Assembly: GCA_965204565.1 (NCBI GenBank)
Contig: CBDBEU010000003.1
Span: 248,001-312,000, forward strand
DNA: 64,000 nt
Origin: CBDBEU01 sp965204565
Lineage (GTDB): Bacteria > Pseudomonadota > Alphaproteobacteria > Rhizobiales > TMED25
Reading direction: 5' to 3'
The notes under the pieces are model-generated. The model worked only from the letters and a program-made list of their open reading frames with translations. It was not told the DNA's origin and made no database searches. Below are positions 41,031 through 50,577 of the stretch, in pieces (the first letter of the stretch is position 1; each line of letters begins with the position of its first letter). The translations under genes were made by a program, and so were the position numbers.

Positions 41031-41290
41031 TTCCTTCGCAGCAGGAAATCCCTCTCGGCCGGGCAGCCACCATACCCGTTCCCGTTCGCATCCGCGACCT
41101 GCAAAAGCCGCAGCGCCCGCGTTCGGATGATCCGAGTTTCTGGCACACATGGCTTGGCTGCAAAGGCGCTCCGCCAAACTGGACGCAAGTGGTCAAGACA
41201 TGGGAAAAACCAGACGAAGAGGTCCACCAAGCGCAGACCACGGAAAGTATCGCAGGTGACGATATCGACCCAGAACCGAACGAGGCATAG
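40916..41290 (+). CDS. Hypothetical protein, doubtful
   Basis: 124-codon frame (MELHHQAKNYRIVNDVDQNL ... FWHTWLGCKGAPPNWTQVV) that starts inside the end of the chimeric transposase. It has no recognised domain and the minus strand is also open here. It may be a fragment of a gene from an element next to ISAzo13. Kept only as a possibility. Confidence 0.25.
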   Translation: MELHHQAKNYRIVNDVDQNLVRRLVPDALGGLLDELPMIPSQQEIPLGRAATIPVPVRIRDLQKPQRPRSDDPSFWHTWLGCKGAPPNWTQVVKTWEKPDEEVHQAQTTESIAGDDIDPEPNEA

Positions 41291-41677
41291 TTATCGAGAA
41301 CGCGCAATTTGACTCTGCTCTTCCGACAAATCCGGCGAAACGAAAAGAGGCAGGGTGATCGGTCAACTGAGAACATCAGACTTCATTTGCGTGGTCTACC
41401 TCAAAATCGGTATTTCATCCGCGGCTTTGCTTTATCTGTATGTGTTCGTTTGTTTTTTCCGGTTGTCTTCCGAGGTCAACCAAAATGGTCCACCTCAAAT
41501 TGGATTTTCCCGCAATATCACAACGCCGGTTCCGACGTTTTCACGACCGCCTTCAAATCCTCAAAGTCCTGGATTTCCGGCATTTTCGGGCCGCAATCAA
41601 AAACCCTTCACAGCCGGTTTGAAGGGTCGTTGAAGGTCGTTGCCGATTTTGCCTTCAACACCGATTTTTCCGTCAAA

Positions 41678-41814
41678 TTCTCAAACCAGATGTCAAAAGA
41701 TCCGGTCCCGCGGCACCCGTTTTCTCCAGGTTAAAAGCCTGTTTTCACGACGAATTTCACCCCTTCCCGCTTAATCCAGGATAATCCCGCCTTATTCTCA
41801 AACCAGATGTCAAA
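41678..41814. repeat. 20-base direct repeat, spacing 117 bases
   Basis: TTCTCAAACCAGATGTCAAA occurs identically at 41678-41697 and 41795-41814. Between them lie partly similar phrases (TTCACGACG.., TCCAGG), so this may be two units of a longer degenerate tandem repeat of period 117. Confidence 0.75.
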
Positions 41815-41839
41815 CTGCAACCGGGACCTTTGCCTGCGC

Positions 41840-41888
41840 CTTGCGGTGCACCGGGGCTCACAGAAGCGTGGAGGAGCGCAGTTCCGAC
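41840..41888. repeat. Dispersed repeat modules, copy B
   Basis: CTTGCGGTGCACCGGGGCTC (41840-41859) followed closely by GTGGAGGAGCGCAGTTCCGA (41868-41887). Both are near-identical to sequences flanking the 3' end of ETF-QO at 23326-23445, where the order is reversed. Confidence 0.5.
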
Positions 41889-41972
41889 AGAGAAACAACA
41901 AGAGGCGCGAAGCGGCGCAGCCGCGACAAAGAAACAAAAAAGAGCGGCGGGAGTGAGGGCGTGTCCTACCAC

Positions 41973-42689
41973 CTACCCCGCCAGCATGGTGATCAACCGG
42001 GCGCGCGAGGATGGCATCGATAACCCGCGCGGGCCGAACACATCGCGCTCGAAAAAGTGGCCGGACAATCTGAAGCCGGCGGCGATATCACCGGGGTCGG
42101 GCTCACCGCGCCCGCCGGTCAAAAACCCCGGCAGCGCCAGCAGACGATCATGATAGGGCAGCCCCGCGGCACGGCTCACCGCCCGGCCCGATTTCGGCGA
42201 CACATAAGCGAGATCGTCGGGCGAGCCGGTGGCGGCACAGGCGGAAAGGTCGATGCCGAAACCAAGCTCGGTCAACAGCCCGATCTCCCAGCGCACCAGC
42301 AGCGCCGGCCACGGGCCGTCATCGACCATAGCATCGAGCGCCAGTTCGAGCGCTCCATAAAGCCCCGGCACCGGATCGCGTTCGGCCAGGAGATGGGCAA
42401 GCGCCGCCAAGGTCTGCACGCCGGCAACAGTGGTGCGCGCCTCAATTAGGGCGGCGGCGCGGGCGGTCTCCATCTCGCAGCGATAGGTGCCCAGATGCTC
42501 GGCAAGGCGCGCGCGCCAGGTGACGTTGAGGGTGTTTCCGGGCTGGAGCGACTGACTTGAACGCGCCGAGGCACCGCTGCGCACCAGGCCCATATGGCGC
42601 CCGCGACCGCGGGTCAGAAGTTCAAGGATTGTGGCGCCCTCACCGTGGCGGCGAGACGACAGAACCACGCCCTGATCGGTCCATTCCAT
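41973..42689 (-). CDS. recO: DNA repair protein RecO
   Basis: Loads RecA together with RecR at single-stranded gaps. N-terminal OB fold MEWTDQGVVLSSRRHGEGAT, then LTRGRGRHMGLVRSG and a helical domain; 238 residues. Typical zinc cysteines are not evident, as in many alphaproteobacteria. It is the last gene of the rpoZ-to-recO minus-strand block and sits 23 bases after era. Confidence 0.92.
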   Translation of the reverse strand: MEWTDQGVVLSSRRHGEGATILELLTRGRGRHMGLVRSGASARSSQSLQPGNTLNVTWRARLAEHLGTYRCEMETARAAALIEARTTVAGVQTLAALAHLLAERDPVPGLYGALELALDAMVDDGPWPALLVRWEIGLLTELGFGIDLSACAATGSPDDLAYVSPKSGRAVSRAAGLPYHDRLLALPGFLTGGRGEPDPGDIAAGFRLSGHFFERDVFGPRGLSMPSSRARLITMLAG

Positions 42690-42712
42690 TGCATTTTGCC
42701 GCAGTCTTGAGA

Positions 42713-43633
42713 CTATTTGTGCGGTTCGAATTCAAGCCCGATCTCGCGATAGCGCGCCGGATCCTCGCTCCATTTGGGCCGCACCTTGACGAACAGGAAC
42801 AGGTTCACCTTGCGCTCCAGCATGGCGGCAAGATCGGTGCGCGCCTCCATCGAGATCTGCTTGATCTGGCGCCCGCCCTTGCCGAGCACGATCGACTTCT
42901 GGCTGTCGCGCTCGACATAGATCACTTGCTCGATCCTTACCGCGCCGTCGCGCAGATCCGCCCAGCGCTCGGTCTCCACGCTGATGGCGTAGGGCAACTC
43001 ATCGTGCAGATGCAGATAGAGCTTCTCGCGGGTGATCTCGGCTGCCAGCATGCGCTCGGGCAGATCGGTAAGATGACCGGGCGGGAACATCCACGGGCCG
43101 ATGGGCGCCTCACGGCCAAGCCAGGATTTCAGATCATCGACGCCGTCGCCATTGAGCGCGGAGATCATGAAGGTTTGCTGGAATGTGCAGGCTTGGCCGA
43201 ACCTGGCGGCAAGCTCGAGCAGTCGCGGACGCTCGATCAGATCGATCTTGTTGAACACCAGCAATTTGGGGCGCGGGTCCTCATTGAGGGCACGTGCGAT
43301 TTCAAGGCTCGCCTCGCTTTGCGCGGTTGCCGCGGCATCGACAATCAGCACCACGATGTCGGCATCGCGCGCACCGCTCCAGGCGGCAGCCACCATGGCG
43401 CGCTCCAGCGTCTTGCGCGGCTTGAATATACCCGGCGTGTCGATGAAAACCAGTTGAGTATCGCCGGCCATGGCAACAGCGCGCAGGATCGTTCGAGTGG
43501 TCTGCACCTTGTGGGTGACGATCGAGATCTTTTGGCCGACCAGATGGTTGAGCAGCGTCGACTTGCCGGCATTGGGCGCGCCGATCAATGCGACAAAGCC
43601 GCAGCGTTGTTGCTGTTGATCAGTGTTAGCCAC
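42713..43633 (-). CDS. era: GTPase Era
   Basis: GTPase that binds the 3' end of 16S rRNA in 30S subunit assembly. G1 GAPNAGKSTLLN, G3 DTPGIF, G4 NKIDLI, and a C-terminal KH domain with VLGKGGRQIKQI. Length 306 residues. Overlaps rnc by eight bases, a conserved coupling of rRNA processing and ribosome assembly genes. Confidence 0.97.
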   Translation of the reverse strand: MANTDQQQQRCGFVALIGAPNAGKSTLLNHLVGQKISIVTHKVQTTRTILRAVAMAGDTQLVFIDTPGIFKPRKTLERAMVAAAWSGARDADIVVLIVDAAATAQSEASLEIARALNEDPRPKLLVFNKIDLIERPRLLELAARFGQACTFQQTFMISALNGDGVDDLKSWLGREAPIGPWMFPPGHLTDLPERMLAAEITREKLYLHLHDELPYAISVETERWADLRDGAVRIEQVIYVERDSQKSIVLGKGGRQIKQISMEARTDLAAMLERKVNLFLFVKVRPKWSEDPARYREIGLEFEPHK

Positions 43634-44312
43634 TAACTGCCTCGCGCTCGATCAGGATCTGTGCCGCAATTCGCTCAGCCTCGCGCTTTGATGTGCCCTC
43701 GGCGCTTGCCGGTTCAAGATCGGAGAGGCGCACTTCGATGGTGAACACAGGCGCATGGTCGGGGCCGCGCCGCGCCACCTCGACATATTCGGGAAGCCCA
43801 TGACCGTGTCCCTGGCTCCACTCCTGAAGAATGGTCTTGGGATCGCGCGGCACTGCCGACTGGGCTTCGATGTGCGGTCCCCAGATTCGCTCGATAAAGG
43901 AGCGCGCCGTCGCCATACCGCCATCCAGATAGAGTGCGGCCAGAAGCGCCTCGCAGACATCGGCGAGAATGGCATCCTTGTTGCGGCCGCCGCCCTGCGC
44001 CTCGCCCGGGCCCAGCACCAGATGGCGGCCAAGATCAATCTGGCGCGCGATTCCAGCCAGGGTTTCTTGTCTGACAAGATCATTGAAGCGCAGCGCCAGC
44101 TCGCCTTCATCGACCTTACGGTAACGGTGATAAAGCAGGTCGGCGATGATCAGCCCCAACACCCGGTCGCCCAGAAATTCAAGGCGCTGGTAGATCGCCA
44201 CTCTGGAGCTGTCGCCGGCACTGGCATGGGTGAGCGCGGTGGTGAGCAGACTCTGATCGGCGAATTGGTGACCGATCGTGCGGGTCAGTTCATTGAGGCC
44301 CGTCGGGCGCAC
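43626..44312 (-). CDS. rnc: Ribonuclease III
   Basis: Cleaves double-stranded RNA, including rRNA precursors. The signature ERLEFLGDRVLG appears here as QRLEFLGDRVLGLIIADLLY; the second catalytic Asp/Glu region is DVCEALLAALYLDGG. C-terminal dsRNA-binding domain has KTILQEWSQGHGHGLPEY and ends with KREAERIAAQ. 228 residues. Stop overlaps era; lepB lies three bases upstream. Confidence 0.97.
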   Translation of the reverse strand: MRPTGLNELTRTIGHQFADQSLLTTALTHASAGDSSRVAIYQRLEFLGDRVLGLIIADLLYHRYRKVDEGELALRFNDLVRQETLAGIARQIDLGRHLVLGPGEAQGGGRNKDAILADVCEALLAALYLDGGMATARSFIERIWGPHIEAQSAVPRDPKTILQEWSQGHGHGLPEYVEVARRGPDHAPVFTIEVRLSDLEPASAEGTSKREAERIAAQILIEREAVSG

Positions 44313-44315
44313 GCC

Positions 44316-45077
44316 TCAGCCCACGCTTTGGAACATCCGATCCCATCGGATCGAGGTTAGCCAATTCCAGAACTCCCAGAAACGCGCATTTTCATCGATC
44401 GAGAAGAAAATCACCTCGGCGCGGCCGACAAAGTTCTCGAACGGTACAAAACCCACACCGGAAGCGACACGACTATCGGACGAATTGTCCCGGTTGTCGC
44501 CCATCATGAAATAGTGATCGTCCGGCACTGTGAACACGGTGGTGTTGTCGGCATAGGAGGACGGATCAATATCCAAAGTGATGTGTTCCACCCCATTGGG
44601 CAGCCTTTCGCGATATTGCGGCACCGTAACCTGGCGGCCGAAATGATCGCGGGTGCGAAAATCACCAACCTGCTCACGTGGAATCGGCTCGGAATTGATG
44701 TGCAACACGCCGTTGATCATCTGCACCGTGTCACCGGGCAGGCCGATGATGCGCTTGATGTAATCGGAGGTGCCGTCGCGCGGCAATTTGAACACCGCAA
44801 CATCTCCGCGCTCGGGCGGGCTCGACCAGATGCGGTCTTCGAAAACAGGTGGGCTGAACGGTATCGAATGGCGGCTGTAACCGTAGCTGTATTTCGACAC
44901 GAACAGATAATCGCCGATCAGCAGCGTCGGGATCATCGAGCCGGAGGGAATATTGAACGGCTGGAACAGGAGTGTGCGCACGATCATCGCCAGGATCAGC
45001 GCATTGATGATCACACGCACGGCTTCACCGAAACCGCCAGTCTTCTTCTTGCTGCTGTGTTCCGTAGTCACCATCAT
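44316..45077 (-). CDS. lepB: Signal peptidase I
   Basis: Membrane serine peptidase that removes signal peptides. One N-terminal membrane segment (ALILAMIVRTLLFQPF), catalytic Ser in IPSGSMIPTLLIGDY, catalytic Lys in the KRIIGLPGD box, and box E GDNRDNSSDSR. 253 residues, compact type with one membrane span. It is followed after three bases by rnc. Confidence 0.96.
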   Translation of the reverse strand: MMVTTEHSSKKKTGGFGEAVRVIINALILAMIVRTLLFQPFNIPSGSMIPTLLIGDYLFVSKYSYGYSRHSIPFSPPVFEDRIWSSPPERGDVAVFKLPRDGTSDYIKRIIGLPGDTVQMINGVLHINSEPIPREQVGDFRTRDHFGRQVTVPQYRERLPNGVEHITLDIDPSSYADNTTVFTVPDDHYFMMGDNRDNSSDSRVASGVGFVPFENFVGRAEVIFFSIDENARFWEFWNWLTSIRWDRMFQSVG

Positions 45078-45198
45078 TTCCGTCCGTTTGGACCGAGATT
45101 CCGCCGCCGGTCAACTTGCCGAAAGGGTATACTGGGCCAGGGCCGATTTGAGAATGGTCGCGCGGTCACTTCATCGCGCGTGAAATCTGATCGGGTGT

Positions 45199-45603
45199 TC
45201 AATCGTCCACCGGAATGGCTGAGATGATCACCACCGCCTGGGCCAGGGGATAATCGTCAGTGATGGTCACATCGATGCGGGCGCCCATGCCGGCGGGTGT
45301 GATTTCTTCAAGCCGTTGGCGCGCGCCGCCGGTCAGCTCCATGGTCGGGCGACCACCGGCAAGGTTCACAACGCCCAGATCACGCCAGAAAACGCCGCGT
45401 CGAAAGCCGGTTCCCAGCGCCTTGGCGCAGGCCTCCTTGGCGGCAAAGCGTTTGGCATATGACTCAACACGCAGGCGGCGTCCCTCGGATTTGCTTTTTT
45501 CAACATCGGTGTAGATGCGTGAAACAAAACGATCGCCATAGCGCTCGAGGGTGCGTTCGATTCGACGGAAGTCGATCAGGTCGGAGCCAAGGCCGATGAT
45601 CAT
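45199..45603 (-). CDS. acpS: Holo-[acyl-carrier-protein] synthase
   Basis: Transfers 4'-phosphopantetheine from CoA to ACP. The start ATG 45603 gives MIIGLGSDLIDFRRIERTLE, the family N terminus; the longer open frame reads into pdxJ and is not coding. Magnesium/catalytic motif RFAAKEACAKALG is intact, and VTITDDYPLAQA is the C-terminal strand. 134 residues. Confidence 0.95.
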   Translation of the reverse strand: MIIGLGSDLIDFRRIERTLERYGDRFVSRIYTDVEKSKSEGRRLRVESYAKRFAAKEACAKALGTGFRRGVFWRDLGVVNLAGGRPTMELTGGARQRLEEITPAGMGARIDVTITDDYPLAQAVVIISAIPVDD

Positions 45604-45607
45604 CGCT

Positions 45608-46399
45608 TCAGGCGCCGCGCTTGCCGTGGGCCTCGGCGCGGGCATGGTCCATAATCGAGCGCATGCGCCAGATCGCCGAATCAAGACCGCTGAAGATGGC
45701 CTCGCCAACCAGGAAATGACCGATATTGAGCTCAATGAGTTCTCCTATTTCCGCTACCGGACCGACGGTCTCAAAGCTCAACCCATGGCCGGCATGAACT
45801 TCCAGACCAAGGTTGGCGGCATGTTGGGCACAGTTGCGCAAACGCTCAAGCTCGCCCGCAGCTGCCGAACGGTCAGTGCCGGATGCGGCCTCACAGTAAC
45901 TGCCGGTGTGAAGCTCGACCACCGCCGCGCCAGCACGCTGGGCGGCGTCAATCTGGGCGGTATCGGGATCGATGAACAGCGAAACCCTGATGCCGGCATC
46001 AGCCAGGCGAGAGACAAAACCCGGAAGGCTATTGCCTGCGCCAACAACATCGAGCCCGCCTTCGGTGGTCAATTCCTGACGGCGCTCTGGCACCAGACAA
46101 CAGGCATGCGGGCGGTGGCGCAAGGCGATTTCGAGCATCTCGTCCGTCATCGCCATTTCAAGATTGAGCGGCAGGCCGATGCGCTCGCCAAGCCTCGATA
46201 TATCGTCATCGCTGATATGGCGGCGATCTTCCCTCAGATGCGCGGTAATGCCGTCGGCACCTGCTTCGGCAGCCAGTTCAGCAGCGCGCAGCGGGTCGGG
46301 ATGATGTCCACCTCTGGCGTTGCGGATGGTGGCGACGTGATCGATGTTGACGCCGAGCCGCAAATAGGGCGGCGCTGTGTGAAGCTGCACCTGGCTCAT
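45608..46399 (-). CDS. pdxJ: Pyridoxine 5'-phosphate synthase
   Basis: Last step of the DXP-dependent vitamin B6 pathway: condenses 1-deoxyxylulose 5-phosphate and 3-amino-acetone phosphate. TIM barrel with LGVNIDHVATIRNARGG, GITAHLREDRRHI, LVPERRQELTTEGG and HAGHGLSFETV. 263 residues. Four bases separate it from acpS, an order common in proteobacteria. Confidence 0.96.
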   Translation of the reverse strand: MSQVQLHTAPPYLRLGVNIDHVATIRNARGGHHPDPLRAAELAAEAGADGITAHLREDRRHISDDDISRLGERIGLPLNLEMAMTDEMLEIALRHRPHACCLVPERRQELTTEGGLDVVGAGNSLPGFVSRLADAGIRVSLFIDPDTAQIDAAQRAGAAVVELHTGSYCEAASGTDRSAAAGELERLRNCAQHAANLGLEVHAGHGLSFETVGPVAEIGELIELNIGHFLVGEAIFSGLDSAIWRMRSIMDHARAEAHGKRGA

Positions 46400-46989
46400 T
46401 GTTCAGGGCGGGCGGGCCCCGCGGTCACTCGTGACGGCACAGGCTGTCCATCAGCGGCAGTTTCGCCAAGCCGCGCCCGCCGCCGATGCTGGTAGGCGCT
46501 GACTGTGGCGCGGACCAGGAAATAACAGATCACTGCCATGATGGCGCCAAGCAGTACACCACCGAGCGCCATCGGCTTCCATGTCGGCCACAGCGCACCA
46601 AACTCGCCACTCATGATGGCAGTCCAGAAGTCGAAACCTTCCAGGCTCCCGCTCCCGCCAAGGATCGACGTGCCGGTTTTGTAAATTGCCGGAACGATGA
46701 AGGGAAAGGTCACAGGATTGCCGACCATGGTTCCAAAGGCGGATGCCAGAATATTGCCGCCAAATACCCAAGCGATCAGCGCGGCAAGGAATAAGTGCAT
46801 TGTCCATAAAGGGGTAAAGGATGCGAATACACCGGCAGCAAACCCCAGTGCGATGGCGTGCGGTGAATCGGCAAGCCGCCAGACGCGGCGCCAGATATAG
46901 AGGAATGTCCGCCACCAGCCGCTTTCGGGCCAGATCCACTGGCGCACTTTCTGAGCCTTTGTGCGCTCTGTTCTACGGCGGAAACGCAT
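46396..46989 (-). CDS. DUF2062 membrane protein
   Basis: 197-residue membrane protein of unknown function. I chose ATG 46989 (MRFRRRTERTKAQKVRQWIW); the longer frame would run through pyrE. DUF2062 features: SPHAIALGFAAGVFASFTPL, FGTMVGNPVTFPFI, and a terminal hydrophobic helix before a basic tail. It starts right after pyrE and overlaps pdxJ by four bases. Confidence 0.88.
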   Translation of the reverse strand: MRFRRRTERTKAQKVRQWIWPESGWWRTFLYIWRRVWRLADSPHAIALGFAAGVFASFTPLWTMHLFLAALIAWVFGGNILASAFGTMVGNPVTFPFIVPAIYKTGTSILGGSGSLEGFDFWTAIMSGEFGALWPTWKPMALGGVLLGAIMAVICYFLVRATVSAYQHRRRARLGETAADGQPVPSRVTAGPARPEQ

Positions 46990-46990
46990 G

Positions 46991-47575
46991 TCACACGCTC
47001 TTGCGGCTGCCGGGTTTTTCGGCCGGAATGGCAGCCAGCCATTCGGGCAGATCACCGGCGGCGAAGGTCGGTATATCGATCCGGGCAAGGGCCGACAGCG
47101 GCACCCCAAGATCTGCCGCCCCGCTGGAGCGATCAATGAGGCAAGCGGCGGCGATGACATTGCCGCCAAGTCTGGTCACTGTGTCGATGGTTTCGCGCGA
47201 TGATAGCCCGGTGGTGACAATGTCTTCGACCATAAGGCAGCGTGCGCCCTTTTCGATGGCAAATCCGCGCCTTAGCGTGAACACACCTTCGACACGCTCG
47301 ACAAAAATCGCCGGTACGCCGAGCTGACGTCCCATTTCATGGCCAACAATGATGCCGCCCATTGCCGGCGAGACCACCAGATCAATTTCTTTTCTGACAT
47401 CGGCGTCGATCTTGCTGGCGAGTTCCGCGCACAACAACTCACCGAGGCGTGCATCCATCATCACCCGCGCGCACTGCAAGTAGCGCGTGCTGTGCAAACC
47501 GGAGGTCAGCACAAAATGGCCCTCGAGCAACGCGCCGGCAGCTCTGAATTCGTCGAGCATGTCTTCTTCACTCAA
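46991..47575 (-). CDS. pyrE: Orotate phosphoribosyltransferase
   Basis: Makes orotidine 5'-phosphate from orotate and PRPP in pyrimidine synthesis. PRPP loop CLMVEDIVTTGLSSRETI, and the catalytic lysine/arginine region FTLRRGFAIEKGARC. The N terminus LEGHFVLTSGLHSTRYLQC is the family signature. 194 residues. It lies 24 bases after the rsh stop. Confidence 0.95.
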   Translation of the reverse strand: MSEEDMLDEFRAAGALLEGHFVLTSGLHSTRYLQCARVMMDARLGELLCAELASKIDADVRKEIDLVVSPAMGGIIVGHEMGRQLGVPAIFVERVEGVFTLRRGFAIEKGARCLMVEDIVTTGLSSRETIDTVTRLGGNVIAAACLIDRSSGAADLGVPLSALARIDIPTFAAGDLPEWLAAIPAEKPGSRKSV

Positions 47576-47599
47576 TGCAACCTGCCCTCTTAAAACGCG

Positions 47600-49798
47600 C
47601 TAGGCCGCGGCGCGTTGGACCTCGTGAACCACCGGTAGCTGCCTGATGCTTGATATGATGCCTCCAAGATGGATCAAATCCCACACACCCACATCAATGT
47701 CCATCTCGTAAAAATCGAAAGACCGGCGGGCCATTACCAGGTTTTCGATATTGGCGTCTTGGTCGCCGATGGTCTGGGTGATTCCGGCAAGCGCGCCCAC
47801 TTCATTGCGACAGCTCACCCTGATGCGGGCAACGAAACGTTCACGCCGGCTCGCATCAATGTCCCAGGCAACATCGACCCAGCGTTCCGGCTCATTGTCG
47901 AATTCGCGCAGAATACCCGCGTGAATGGGGTAAATCGTGATGCCCTCACCGCGGGTCAGAATTCCAACGATGCGGTCACCGGGCACCGGGCCGCAGCCCT
48001 CGGCAAAGCGCACCGGCAGGTCGGCGTTGATGCCTCTGATTGGAAGGGCCTTTGCCGCTCCATTTGCTTTGACCGGCGGTTTGCGCCGGGATTTAGTACG
48101 TTTGGTGCTGACAGTTGAACTCTTTCGACGCCGGCCCGGTGCCGGTTTTTCTTCAGGCTTGGCCTCATGCAAAGCCTTGATCACGAGTTCGCTGGCAAGT
48201 TCCCCTCGCCCGACCTTGGCCAAAAGGTCATCGACACTGGCAAGAGCGAGGTGCGGCAGGGCGCGGGCGAGCGCTTCGTCGTCGGATGCCAGTCCCTCAT
48301 GCTGCAGGGCGCGCTCGACTATCTCGCGGCCAAGGGTGGCATATTGGCGGCGCACCGCCTCGCGCGTGGCACGGCGAATGGCGCCGCGCGCCTTGCCGGT
48401 GACGACAATACGCTCCCAGGCAGCCGGCGGTGCGTGCCCATCGGTGCGGATCACCTCGACTTCATCGCCATTCTTCAGCTCGCTCATCAGTGGCGCAGCA
48501 CGGCCGTTGATCTTGCAGCCGACGCAGCTATTGCCGACATCGGTGTGCACGGCATAGGCAAAATCTATCGGATTTGCGCCACGCGGCAGCGCGATCAGCG
48601 TGCCAGCCGGGGTGAAGCAAAAGACTTGGTCCTGGAATAGTTCAAGGCGGGTGTGTTCGAGAAATTCCTCGGGACTGTCTCCTTCCTCAAGCATGTCGAT
48701 CAATCGGCGCAGCCATTTATAGGCATTAGATTCCTCAGCCTGACCGATCCCCGCCTCGCCGGTAACCGGATCCTTGTAGAATGAGTGTGCCGCAACACCG
48801 CGCTCGGCAACTTCGTGCATATCGCCGGTGCGGATCTGCAATTCGACGCGCTGGTTTTCGGGGCCTATGACCGTGGTGTGGATCGAGCGGTAATCATTCT
48901 GCCTTGGCGTCGAGATGTAGTCCTTGAACCGGCCCGGGACCACCGGCCAGGACTGATGCACCACGCCCAGCACACGATAGCAGTCTTCCAATGAGCACGT
49001 GATCACGCGAAATCCCAATATGTCTGACAACTGCTCCAGGGAGATCGACTTGCGCTCCATCTTCTGCCAGATCGAATAAGGTCGCTTTTCGCGACCGTAG
49101 ACGCTGTTCTCGATACCGGCCTGTTCGAGCTTGGCTGTCAGTTCCTGCTTGATGGTTTCAACCGCCGGAACCGCTTCACGCCGCAGTTTGTCCAACCGTT
49201 TCATGATGGTGGAGCGGGCTTGCGGGTTGATCACCGCAAAGGCCAGATCTTCCAGTTCATCGCGCATTGACTGGATGCCCATGCGCCCGGCCAGAGGGGC
49301 ATAGATGTCCATGGTTTCCTGAGCGATGCGCAATTGCTTTTCCGACCCCACATGATCTATGGTACGCATGTTGTGCAGACGGTCGGCGAGCTTCACCAGA
49401 AGCACGCGGATATCATCGGATACAGCAAGCAGCAGCTTGCGGAAATTCTCCGCCTGCGCGGCTTGCTTGGACACCAGATCGAGACGACCAATCTTGGTCA
49501 GCCCCTCGACCAACTGGCCGATCTCAGGCCCGAAAACCTCATCAAGCTCTTCGCGTGTGGCCTGGGTGTCCTCGATGGTGTCGTGCAGCAGCGCTGTTGC
49601 GATTGTCGCATGATCAAGCTTGAGGTCGGTGAGGATGCCGGCCACTTCGAGGGGATGAGAAAAATACGGATATCCCGAGGCACGCTGTTGCGAGCCATGG
49701 GCCTTCATTGCGTAAACATAGGCGCGGTTGAGGAGCGCCTCATCCGCATGCGGGTCATAGGATGTGACCCGCTCAACAAGTTCATACTGGCGCATCAT
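47600..49798 (-). CDS. Bifunctional (p)ppGpp synthetase/hydrolase (Rsh)
   Basis: Single RelA/SpoT homologue typical of alphaproteobacteria, controlling the stringent response. HD hydrolase with HPLEVAGIL and LLHDTIEDT (about residues 48-75), synthetase with VYGREKRPYSIWQKM, TGS domain starting CFTPAGTLIALPRGANPIDF, and a C-terminal ACT domain ending with the strand-rich tail before QRAAA. 732 residues. The neighbour rpoZ encodes the omega subunit through which ppGpp can act on RNA polymerase. Confidence 0.96.
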   Translation of the reverse strand: MMRQYELVERVTSYDPHADEALLNRAYVYAMKAHGSQQRASGYPYFSHPLEVAGILTDLKLDHATIATALLHDTIEDTQATREELDEVFGPEIGQLVEGLTKIGRLDLVSKQAAQAENFRKLLLAVSDDIRVLLVKLADRLHNMRTIDHVGSEKQLRIAQETMDIYAPLAGRMGIQSMRDELEDLAFAVINPQARSTIMKRLDKLRREAVPAVETIKQELTAKLEQAGIENSVYGREKRPYSIWQKMERKSISLEQLSDILGFRVITCSLEDCYRVLGVVHQSWPVVPGRFKDYISTPRQNDYRSIHTTVIGPENQRVELQIRTGDMHEVAERGVAAHSFYKDPVTGEAGIGQAEESNAYKWLRRLIDMLEEGDSPEEFLEHTRLELFQDQVFCFTPAGTLIALPRGANPIDFAYAVHTDVGNSCVGCKINGRAAPLMSELKNGDEVEVIRTDGHAPPAAWERIVVTGKARGAIRRATREAVRRQYATLGREIVERALQHEGLASDDEALARALPHLALASVDDLLAKVGRGELASELVIKALHEAKPEEKPAPGRRRKSSTVSTKRTKSRRKPPVKANGAAKALPIRGINADLPVRFAEGCGPVPGDRIVGILTRGEGITIYPIHAGILREFDNEPERWVDVAWDIDASRRERFVARIRVSCRNEVGALAGITQTIGDQDANIENLVMARRSFDFYEMDIDVGVWDLIHLGGIISSIRQLPVVHEVQRAAA

Positions 49799-49914
49799 GG
49801 CGCAACCCCGGCTTTCGGGGAAATCCCGAGACCAACCTCACACAGAGCCACCCAACGGGGAGCCTCAATATGCGGGGCGTGTGTCTGTCTCTGGGTCAGA
49901 GGATCTCGCGTATG

Positions 49915-50316
49915 CTAGCGGCCCGATCGGGAATTACCCAATTCCGAAGATGCAAGGCCTTCCAGACCACGCAGCAGGTCTTCCTCGGTCACACGGTCAA
50001 CCATTTCGCCATCGTCATCACCGCCGCCGGCAATTATCGCTTCCGGCACAGAGGTGACTGGAACGGCCTCGGTCTCGGGTTCGTCAACTTCGACGAAACG
50101 CTGCATCGAATGGATCAACTCTTCTCGCAGATCTTCAGGCGAAATCACATCGTCGGCGACTTCTCGCAATGCCACCACGGGGTTCTTGTCGCGATCGCGA
50201 TCTACCGTGATCGGTGCGCCGGCGGAAATCATGCGGGAGCGATGACTCGCCAGCAAGACAAGCTCAAATCGATTCGGTACCTTGTCGACGCAATCCTCGA
50301 CGGTCACGCGCGCCAT
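49915..50316 (-). CDS. rpoZ: RNA polymerase omega subunit
   Basis: Small subunit that helps fold beta prime. The start ATG 50316 gives MARVTVEDCVDKVPNRFELV, the canonical N terminus, followed by LLASHRSRMISAGAP and NPVVALREVADD. The acidic C-terminal extension is typical of alphaproteobacteria. 133 residues. Lies 116 bases upstream of rsh on the same strand. Confidence 0.96.
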   Translation of the reverse strand: MARVTVEDCVDKVPNRFELVLLASHRSRMISAGAPITVDRDRDKNPVVALREVADDVISPEDLREELIHSMQRFVEVDEPETEAVPVTSVPEAIIAGGGDDDGEMVDRVTEEDLLRGLEGLASSELGNSRSGR

Positions 50317-50577
50317 GCCAGACTCCAAATGTGAGTTATATGTAAATATGTCAGATTTTGATTGAGATAGGGTGTTTTTGCTAGATACGCAAGCACCAAA
50401 CGCGCTATGACATGGCTCCAGTCAGCGTCCGTGCATAAGCCTGCACAGTTGATGTTTGCAAGGGCACCGGGTGTCCATCGTCAGAGTAGAGTGCCAAGCG
50501 TGGTGACTTGCATCATCGCGGACCGTACAATTTGATTGTCACTGTGCCCTCAATTCAGGGCTGAAGGGTTTGATTAA
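50317..50577. other. Divergent regulatory region between rpoZ and the NYN gene
   Basis: About 260 bases with AT-rich patches (TTATATGTAAATATG near rpoZ; TTTGATTAAATG before the NYN gene). It must hold both promoters, but no single pair of boxes stands out. No RNA gene was recognised. Confidence 0.4.

Larger units (their letters stand above)
41291..41972. other. Lower-GC region without an assigned gene
   Basis: Nearly 700 bases between the IS debris and recO with visibly lower GC content than the neighbours. A 141-codon plus-strand frame (41309-41734) has no recognised domain. The region contains a 20-base direct repeat (41678 and 41795) and the second copy of the dispersed modules also seen beside ETF-QO. 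It is probably the right flank of the foreign segment. Confidence 0.4.

Noticed and set aside
42557..43636. 359-codon plus-strand frame opposite era
   Set aside because: Antisense shadow; Era motifs on the minus strand are complete.
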